A stretch of 10,571 bases of DNA, taken from contig JBMHDM010000006.1 of assembly GCA_049889395.1 (NCBI GenBank), positions 1 to 10,571 of the forward strand, given 5' to 3'. Shown here piece after piece: positions 5,826 through 10,571 of the stretch. The stretch's first letter is position 1, and each line of letters opens with the position of its first letter. Source of the stretch: UBA3537 sp049889395 (GTDB taxonomy: Bacteria > Bacteroidota > Bacteroidia > Flavobacteriales > Flavobacteriaceae). Made by a program: the position numbers and the translations under genes. The notes beneath the pieces were generated by a model that was not told where the DNA came from, ran no database searches, and saw nothing but the letters and a program-made list of their open reading frames with translations.

Positions 5826-6672
5826 TGAGCAATTGTTCTTTAATTTTTTCCAATTCATCTTTCATTTGAACAACCAATTTTTGCATAGGAGCAAAATTAG
5901 CTTTTGAGCCGATTGTATTAATCTCTCTTCCGATTTCTTGACTTATAAAGCCTAGCTTTTTACCATTAGAATCATTAGAATTCAATGTGTTTTCAAAATA
6001 TTCAAGGTGATTTTTAAGTCTAGTTTTTTCTTCTGAAATATCGAGTTTTTCGATGTAATAAATCAATTCCTGCTCGAAGCGGTTTTGATCTATTTTCTCT
6101 TTCAGCTCTACAATGCCTTTATTGAGTCGATTACGAACATGCGTAACCCGATCTGGATCTATCGCTATTACGTCTTTTAACAACGATTTTATAGTGGTTA
6201 TCCGCTGAAGAAAATCTTGCTCCAAAGCTAGTCCTTCATCTTTCCTGTAAGACTCAATATGATCTAAAGTCTGAGTAATTCCATTTGAAATTTGATGCCA
6301 TTCTAAATCATCAATGTCTTCTTGTTTTGTACTAATTGCATCGGGCATTCGAACGGCCATTTTTAACAACTCTAGCTCCTCGCCAGCTGTTAATTTTTCA
6401 AGTTGTTCAATATAATTCTTTACAACTTTTGAGTTAATTTTTGCAGGAGTTTCACCCTTATCATAATCTACATAAAGTGAAACATCGATCTTCCCTCGTT
6501 TTAATCTTGATCCAATAGTTTTTCTCAATTCCAATTCCTTAGCACGATATAACACTGGCGTACGCACACTAAGATCCAAAGATTTACTATTTAGAGACCT
6601 AATCTCTATTCGAACTGTTTTATTAGAAAGTTCTAAAACCGATTTGCCATATCCTGTCATGGAATGAATCAT
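5815..6672 (-). CDS. yicC: YicC/YloC family endoribonuclease
   Basis: A 285-aa protein of the YicC/YloC family, members of which act as endoribonucleases in RNA turnover. The N-terminal YicC-like domain begins with the diagnostic MIHSMTGYGK and continues with EIRSLNSKSLDLSVRTP. The C-terminal DUF1732 domain carries HLEYFENTL and the signature GFISQEIGREINTIGSKA (241-258), ending in a charged helix (KDELEKIKEQLL). The middle is helical and rich in charged residues. The length is typical. It is the first gene of the operon leading to gmk, nadD and dusB and has its own -7 box upstream. The frequent link between yicC and gmk suggests a tie between RNA decay and nucleotide recycling, which is an inference from gene order. 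Confidence 0.93.
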   Translation of the reverse strand: MIHSMTGYGKSVLELSNKTVRIEIRSLNSKSLDLSVRTPVLYRAKELELRKTIGSRLKRGKIDVSLYVDYDKGETPAKINSKVVKNYIEQLEKLTAGEELELLKMAVRMPDAISTKQEDIDDLEWHQISNGITQTLDHIESYRKDEGLALEQDFLQRITTIKSLLKDVIAIDPDRVTHVRNRLNKGIVELKEKIDQNRFEQELIYYIEKLDISEEKTRLKNHLEYFENTLNSNDSNGKKLGFISQEIGREINTIGSKANFAPMQKLVVQMKDELEKIKEQLLNVL

Positions 6673-6694
6673 AACTTATGATTAAAATTTGGTT

Positions 6695-6702
6695 CAAAGA
6701 TA
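6695..6702 (-). promoter_or_regulatory. Bacteroidetes -7 promoter box for the yicC-gmk-nadD-dusB operon
   Basis: The minus strand reads TATCTTTG, a perfect TAnnTTTG match. It sits in the 44-bp gap between the acyltransferase stop and the yicC ATG (6672), leaving 22 bp to the start codon and an expected leader of about 15-20 nt. No TTG at the standard spacing is visible. The position suggests that this operon is transcribed independently of the upstream genes. Confidence 0.55.
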
Positions 6703-6716
6703 CAGAAAAGCATACA

Positions 6717-7844
6717 CTATTTAAATGGCTGGTGTTGTTTGTAGCTTTTGATTTTGATTCTTCTTAACAATGGGCTAATCAATAAATTGACATAGCTGTT
6801 CTTATGTTTGATATAGCAACTTAATTCTGTAGGCAGAGCGCCTATGGTGGATTTGATTTCTGAGGCAGTACGCCCAAGGTTAATGACGCTAACACGGTTG
6901 TCTATCCCCAAACGAATGTAATCATTTAGGATTCTAGGATATATGGCATGGGATTTATTAAGCTCGTAATTAAGACCAATAAAATGTGCATCTAGATGGT
7001 TGTTACGTTTTAAAGCTGATAAAAACCCTACCAGTCTCCCTTCTAAAAAGTAACCCTGAATGATAAAGTCTGATTTGAACTGAGATTTGAGTTTTATGTA
7101 GGTCTCTAAATTTAGGACTTGTGCATTAAAATTGGCATTATCAATTGTATTTTGGTACAGGAGTTGAAGGTCATTTTTATGAGATTTCAAGTCAGCTATA
7201 GTGAATAATTTCACCTCCAAAAACGAACTGGTGGAGTCGGCTTTATTGACCTTAACACGATACTTTGATTTTAGGGCTGCTTTGAAATCATCGAAGTTTT
7301 TCCACTCTTGTGGAAGATGAATCATCATATTTGGCTCTACTCTAATTTTGGTGTACCCAAAGGGAATCAATTGGTTGGTATAAATTAAATCTTTTTCAAT
7401 AAAATCCTTTATAAATATAGCATGTAAAGGCTTTACGGTTTTGGCCAGACTGTTTAGGGTTTTTCCGATATAAGAAGTTAGAGCGGTTTTATCGGCGTTT
7501 TTTGAAAAACTAAGCCCGTAGTTTCCACTCAAAAAAACATTGCCACAAAACATAATTTTGATATGATCTTTACAAAAAAAGAGGTTTAAAAATCGTCTAA
7601 AACCATTTGAAATTTTAATGTTTTTCAAAATGACATCAACACTGAGTTTTATGATCTGCACAACTGCCAAGGCTTGAGGAGAATCTTGTTGATAAATACA
7701 AATATATTTCATCTCAATATGAGGATTAGACTGTTCAAAGCTTTGAAGAAAATCCTTTTTGAAATAAGAATAATTGTCGGGGTTAATAGCCGCTAAGAAA
7801 CTGGCCTCTACTGCCTCTACTGAATTGTAAATTTTTGAAGTCAA
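6717..7844 (-). CDS. FemAB/GNAT-type acyltransferase (peptidogalycan-related, COG3146-like)
   Basis: A 375-aa soluble protein resembling the FemAB-like/GNAT acyltransferases annotated as peptidogalycan biosynthesis proteins. Such proteins carry two GNAT-like folds. The most telling segment is near the C-terminus: INLGRTASEIKSTIGALPTEL (about 321-341). It is preceded by GYFLEGRLVGFLSALKRNNHLDAHFIGLNYEL, which matches the beta-strand pair of a GNAT core. There is no signal peptide and no clear membrane helix. The substrate is unknown: transfer of an acyl or aminoacyl group to a cell-envelope or small-molecule acceptor is plausible but inferred. The gene starts 5 bp after the EamA transporter stop and is the last gene of the ArsC-like/EamA/acyltransferase run. 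The start at ATG 7844 is the only well-placed one. Confidence 0.65.
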   Translation of the reverse strand: MTSKIYNSVEAVEASFLAAINPDNYSYFKKDFLQSFEQSNPHIEMKYICIYQQDSPQALAVVQIIKLSVDVILKNIKISNGFRRFLNLFFCKDHIKIMFCGNVFLSGNYGLSFSKNADKTALTSYIGKTLNSLAKTVKPLHAIFIKDFIEKDLIYTNQLIPFGYTKIRVEPNMMIHLPQEWKNFDDFKAALKSKYRVKVNKADSTSSFLEVKLFTIADLKSHKNDLQLLYQNTIDNANFNAQVLNLETYIKLKSQFKSDFIIQGYFLEGRLVGFLSALKRNNHLDAHFIGLNYELNKSHAIYPRILNDYIRLGIDNRVSVINLGRTASEIKSTIGALPTELSCYIKHKNSYVNLLISPLLRRIKIKSYKQHQPFK

Positions 7845-7849
7845 AAATG

Positions 7850-8728
7850 TTATTTTTTGGAGACTAAATATACACCAATAAAAATTAAAACAACAGCAAA
7901 TGCCTTAGTAATATCCATTGAGTCGCTACCCATGGCAATGGCAAATAGCCCGGCAAAAATAGGCTGTAAGTATAAAAAGGTGCTAACAGTTGTTGCTTTA
8001 AGCGTATTGAGCGCTAAAGGGTTTAATAAGTAAGTCCCGAAGGTAGCAAATACAATGACAAACCCTACCGAAAACCAAATATATGGCGAGAAACCACCCC
8101 ATTCTACAGCTGTGAGTTCTTGAAACCCAAAGGGAAAAACCATAATTGAGCCAAATAAAAATAACCACTTAATAAAACTGTAGGGGTGATATTTTGCGGT
8201 TAATTTTTTTATCAATATTAAATAATAACTATAGGACGCTGCATTGACAAATACCAGAAAATTCCCAAGTGCAATATTCTCACCATTTTGTGGCGATTCA
8301 CCATATAAACTTAACACCAAAGTACCAGAAAGCCCTAAACCAATCCCAAAAATTTTGATTTTTGTCACCTGCTCTTTTAAAATTATAGCAGAAAGGATTA
8401 AAACAATGATTGGAACAGTAATCATTATGACCGACCCATTAATTGGAGTGGTATATTGAAGCCCTTTAAAGAAGCTTAGCATATTTAATGCAACGCCAAA
8501 AAAAGCTGCAATAATTAATTTTGGGAAATCACCGCGTTGAATTTTTTCGCTTCGAACAAAACAGTCAAATAACCAGAATAAAGCTGTTGCACAAAGCACT
8601 CTAGCAAGAATAAAACCAAATGGAGGGATATGACCGCCGTCGATAACATCGTTTGCAAATGTAAAAGTAACGCCGTAAAACAGTTGCACCAAAACAAGCG
8701 CAATTAGTGCTGAATACCTACCCTTCAT
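7850..8728 (-). CDS. EamA/DMT-superfamily transporter
   Basis: A 292-aa inner-membrane protein of the drug/metabolite transporter superfamily, with two tandem EamA repeats (about 5-138 and 150-290) and about ten hydrophobic helices. Visible cues are the first helix ALIALVLVQLFYGVTFTFAND, the second-helix region PPFGFILARVLCATALFWLF, the end of repeat 1 (ILKEQVTKIKIFGIGLGLSG) and the end of repeat 2 (AFAVVLIFIGVYLVSKK). Members export amino acids, metabolites or drugs; the substrate cannot be told here. The frame extends to an ATG at 8794, but ATG 8728 (or the adjacent 8731) gives the usual short N-terminus directly before helix 1. With this start it overlaps the ArsC-like gene by 11 bp, a typical coupling overlap. 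Confidence 0.85.
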   Translation of the reverse strand: MKGRYSALIALVLVQLFYGVTFTFANDVIDGGHIPPFGFILARVLCATALFWLFDCFVRSEKIQRGDFPKLIIAAFFGVALNMLSFFKGLQYTTPINGSVIMITVPIIVLILSAIILKEQVTKIKIFGIGLGLSGTLVLSLYGESPQNGENIALGNFLVFVNAASYSYYLILIKKLTAKYHPYSFIKWLFLFGSIMVFPFGFQELTAVEWGGFSPYIWFSVGFVIVFATFGTYLLNPLALNTLKATTVSTFLYLQPIFAGLFAIAMGSDSMDITKAFAVVLIFIGVYLVSKK

Positions 8729-9077
8729 CATTAAAAAACGATTGTGCTGAAGAAATAATTTTCGGACTATTACCAATAAAAATATGCAAACCACTTACGA
8801 TTACAGGACGCTTCAAAAAAGTGTAGTGTTCCAATATGTATTGACGGTAATCCTTTTCTTGTAAGGCTTCGTCTTTTAAGCCCATTTGTTTGTAAAGTTT
8901 TGCACGTCGACTAAAGAGGGATTCATAACTCCCTGCTAGGGATTTTAAATATTCAAGTTCAGCAGATTGCAATGGTTGTTCTTTTATGTCGCGAAATTCA
9001 AAATCGTCTTCTAAAGACAAAGAATTAATTATCCTTTGACAGGTATCGCAGGTTTTAAGAAAATAGATTTTTTTCAT
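8718..9077 (-). CDS. ArsC/Spx family thioredoxin-fold protein
   Basis: A 119-aa cytoplasmic protein of the ArsC/Spx/YffB family. The N-terminal KKIYFLKTCDTCQRIINSL carries a CxxC at C10 and C13, the same spacing and position as the redox switch of Spx. Classic arsenate reductases have a single catalytic cysteine there. Further family marks are FRDIKEQPL (28-36), LFSRRAKLYK (54-63) and the cis-proline loop LKRPVIV (88-94). Whether it acts as a reductase or a redox sensor is open; Spx-type transcription control is established in Firmicutes, not in this phylum. The start is taken at ATG 9077. An in-frame TTG at 9086 would add only three residues and fits the family less well. It heads an operon with the EamA transporter and the acyltransferase, and its promoter region is shared with the divergent DinB-like gene. 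Confidence 0.85.
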   Translation of the reverse strand: MKKIYFLKTCDTCQRIINSLSLEDDFEFRDIKEQPLQSAELEYLKSLAGSYESLFSRRAKLYKQMGLKDEALQEKDYRQYILEHYTFLKRPVIVSGLHIFIGNSPKIISSAQSFFNDEG

Positions 9078-9097
9078 GAGCAACAATCATTATTTTT

Positions 9098-9119
9098 ACA
9101 AAGAAAATCATTTCTTTGT
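9098..9119. promoter_or_regulatory. Perfect inverted repeat between divergent genes, candidate operator
   Basis: ACAAAGAAA, spacer ATCA, then TTTCTTTGT: two 9-bp arms that are exact reverse complements. The site is 21 bp upstream of the ArsC-like start (9077) and 27 bp upstream of the DinB-like start (9147). Each arm, read outward, contains TTTCTTTG, one base from the -7 consensus TAnnTTTG, so the palindrome could be a pair of back-to-back promoters, a dimeric regulator's operator, or both. It is not followed by a convincing T tract in a useful position for a terminator. Confidence 0.5.
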
Positions 9120-9146
9120 TAACCCCTTAATTTAAAAAGATTTTTT

Positions 9147-9611
9147 ATGGAATGGAGCTTCGACATAACAAAAAAAAATAGAGCTATTTTTTCAAATTTT
9201 TTATCTGTTTTTTCATTAGAACAGTTAAACACTGTTCCAAAAGGATTTAAAAATTCGATATACTGGAACATTGCTCACGTCGTAGTAACTCAACAGCTTT
9301 TGGTTTATCACTTGTCCCAATTGCCGATGTTAGTGTCAGATCAATTTGTTGAAAAATTTAGAAAAGGAACCCAAACAGAATTTGACGCCACAAAAGAAAA
9401 CGTTGATCAATTGAAAAAACTGTTATTTTCGACCCTAGAACAAACTAAATTAGATTTCGACAATGGTCTTTTTAAGTCTTATCAGCCCTACACTGTTTCC
9501 ACCAAAAGCACCTTAAAAACTGTCGAAGAAGCCATAGAGTTTAATAATTTTCACGAAGGTATTCACTTGGGCTACATACTAGCCATGAAAAACACATTCC
9601 AAATACAATAA
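9147..9611 (+). CDS. DinB-like (DinB_2) four-helix-bundle protein
   Basis: A 154-aa protein of the DinB/YfiT-like superfamily, predicted to be a four-helix bundle with a metal site. The three expected histidines are present: H44 in YWNIAHVVVTQQLLVYHL, and H136 and H140 in FNNFHEGIHLGYIL. The opening WSFDITKKNRAIFSNFLSVFSLEQL is the typical first helix. Family members include thiol-dependent transferases (bacillithiol or mycothiol users) and damage-inducible proteins, but many are uncharacterised and no substrate can be assigned. It diverges from the ArsC-like gene across an intergenic region with a perfect palindrome and lies 17 bp before the cystathionine gamma-synthase-type gene, so these two probably share a transcript. 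Confidence 0.8.
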   Translation: MEWSFDITKKNRAIFSNFLSVFSLEQLNTVPKGFKNSIYWNIAHVVVTQQLLVYHLSQLPMLVSDQFVEKFRKGTQTEFDATKENVDQLKKLLFSTLEQTKLDFDNGLFKSYQPYTVSTKSTLKTVEEAIEFNNFHEGIHLGYILAMKNTFQIQ

Positions 9612-9628
9612 ACTTAAGTTCTATCAAA

Positions 9629-10571
9629 ATGAAATTTAACACAAAAACAATTCACGGAGGGCAGTCGCCAGATAAAGCATACGGTTCTGTAATGCCACCA
9701 ATTTATCAAACCTCAACATATGCTCAAAGCACTCCTGGGGGACATAAAGGTTATGAATATTCTAGAACACATAACCCAACCAGACATGCCCTGGAACAAG
9801 CTTTTGCTAGTATCGAAAATGGAAATCATGGATTGGCCTTTGGTTCTGGATTAGCAGCCATTGATGCTATAATTAAACTTCTAAAACCAGGGGACGAAGT
9901 CATTTCAACAAACGATTTATATGGTGGGACTTACAGATTATTTACATCTATATTTGAAAAATTCAACATTAAGTTTCACTTTGTTGGAATGGCTAATCCT
10001 AAAGATATTGAGAAACTTGTAAATCCAAATACCAAACTAATTTGGGTAGAAACACCAACCAACCCGATGCTAAATATCATTGATATTGAAGCCATATCGG
10101 GAATTACAAAAAAACACAATCTTCTTCTGGCTGTGGACAATACTTTCGCGACACCATACCTCCAACAACCATTAGATTTGGGCGCAGACATCGTCATGCA
10201 TTCCGCAACAAAGTACTTAGGCGGCCACAGTGATGTTGTCATGGGGGCGCTAATTGTCAAAGACAATAAGCTTGCAGAACAGCTATATTTTATTCAAAAT
10301 GCTAGTGGTGCCGTGTGTGGCCCACAAGATAGTTTTTTAGTCTTAAGGGGCATAAAAACACTACACGTTCGAATGCAAAGACATTGTGAAAATGGAAAAG
10401 CCGTTGCAGAATTTTTAGTGAACCACCCAAAAGTTGAAACCGTCTATTGGCCTGGTTTGGAGGGTCACCCCAATCACGAGGTTGCCAAGCGTCAAATGAA
10501 CGATTATGGCGGCATGTTATCCTTTACCACTAAAGGAAATTGCTATGACTCTGCAATAAAAACAGTGGAGC
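9629..10571 (+). CDS. metB: Cystathionine gamma-synthase-type PLP enzyme, 3' end beyond the window
   Basis: The first 314 codons of a Cys/Met-metabolism PLP enzyme (family length about 380-400 aa). Visible sites are YEYSRTHNPTR (42-52), whose Y44 and R46 bind the cofactor phosphate across the dimer, AFGSGLAAI (70-78), DLYGGTYRLF (96-105) with the ring-stacking Y99, D170 in AVDNTFATPYL pairing with the pyridine nitrogen, and the Schiff-base lysine K195 in HSATKYLGGHSD. The YGGTYRLF block lacks the cysteine typical of methionine gamma-lyase at this place, which favours cystathionine gamma-synthase (or the closely related gamma- or beta-lyase) in transsulfuration and methionine synthesis. The residues that separate these activities lie partly in the missing C-terminus, so the gene symbol is tentative. 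The start ATG 9629 gives the standard N-terminus KFNTKTIHGGQ. Confidence 0.88.
   Translation, partial: MKFNTKTIHGGQSPDKAYGSVMPPIYQTSTYAQSTPGGHKGYEYSRTHNPTRHALEQAFASIENGNHGLAFGSGLAAIDAIIKLLKPGDEVISTNDLYGGTYRLFTSIFEKFNIKFHFVGMANPKDIEKLVNPNTKLIWVETPTNPMLNIIDIEAISGITKKHNLLLAVDNTFATPYLQQPLDLGADIVMHSATKYLGGHSDVVMGALIVKDNKLAEQLYFIQNASGAVCGPQDSFLVLRGIKTLHVRMQRHCENGKAVAEFLVNHPKVETVYWPGLEGHPNHEVAKRQMNDYGGMLSFTTKGNCYDSAIKTVE

Noticed and set aside
8729..8794. Longer N-terminus of the EamA transporter starting at ATG 8794
   Set aside because: It would add 22 residues that overlap the ArsC-like coding region by 77 bp and precede the usual first helix; the ATG at 8728/8731 fits the family.
9611..9620. AACTTAAGTT 10-bp palindrome between the DinB-like and PLP enzyme genes
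   Set aside because: A short A/T-rich palindrome without loop or T tract inside a 17-bp intergenic gap; likely chance.
9976..10266. 96-aa minus-strand open frame opposite the PLP enzyme gene
   Set aside because: It is antisense to a highly conserved coding region and the translated product resembles no protein family.

Overview
The window is about 10.6 kb of low-GC chromosome from a member of the Bacteroidetes, most likely a Flavobacteriaceae-type bacterium. Signs of this are a type IX secretion (T9SS) C-terminal sorting tail, a lipoprotein with an acidic Bacteroidetes-style export signal after the lipid cysteine, promoter boxes of the TAnnTTTG / TTG type, A/T-rich translation starts without clear Shine-Dalgarno sequences, and the gene order around rbfA and yicC-gmk-nadD. 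The exact genus cannot be told from the sequence alone.

Left part (1-1540): two co-directional minus-strand genes for exported proteins. They are a 332-aa secreted FISUMP-domain protein with a T9SS tail and, directly abutting its stop codon, a lipoprotein that runs off the left edge. Upstream is about 240 bp of non-coding DNA carrying short direct repeats with 10-11 bp period. Next come a strong intrinsic terminator and a tRNA with a CAT anticodon, also on the minus strand.

Centre-left (1597-3657): a methylmalonyl-CoA epimerase gene (minus) diverges from rbfA (plus). rbfA is followed without any gap (TAG|TTG) by a LolC/LolE-type ABC permease that starts at TTG. The permease converges on dusB, and the two coding regions overlap by 4 bp.

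Centre (3654-6672, all minus): a compact housekeeping operon transcribed yicC -> gmk -> nadD -> dusB. It covers RNA turnover, GMP phosphorylation, NAD synthesis and tRNA dihydrouridylation, with overlaps or gaps of 2-11 bp. A consensus -7 box lies about 23 bp upstream of yicC.

Right-centre (6717-9077, all minus): a second tight operon transcribed ArsC/Spx-like thioredoxin-fold protein -> EamA/DMT transporter -> FemAB/GNAT-like acyltransferase, again with an overlap or a tiny gap between genes.

Right end (9147-10571, plus): a DinB-like helical-bundle protein followed 17 bp later by a PLP enzyme of the cystathionine gamma-synthase family, which is cut by the right edge. The ArsC-like and DinB-like genes diverge around a perfect 9-bp inverted repeat with a 4-bp spacer.

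Nearly all genes belong to known families and most of the window is core genome. I see no CRISPR array, insertion sequence, phage module or clearly new multi-gene system. The items most worth a second look are the palindrome between the divergent genes, the phased direct repeats upstream of the secreted-protein operon, and the ArsC-like/EamA/acyltransferase operon of unknown purpose.
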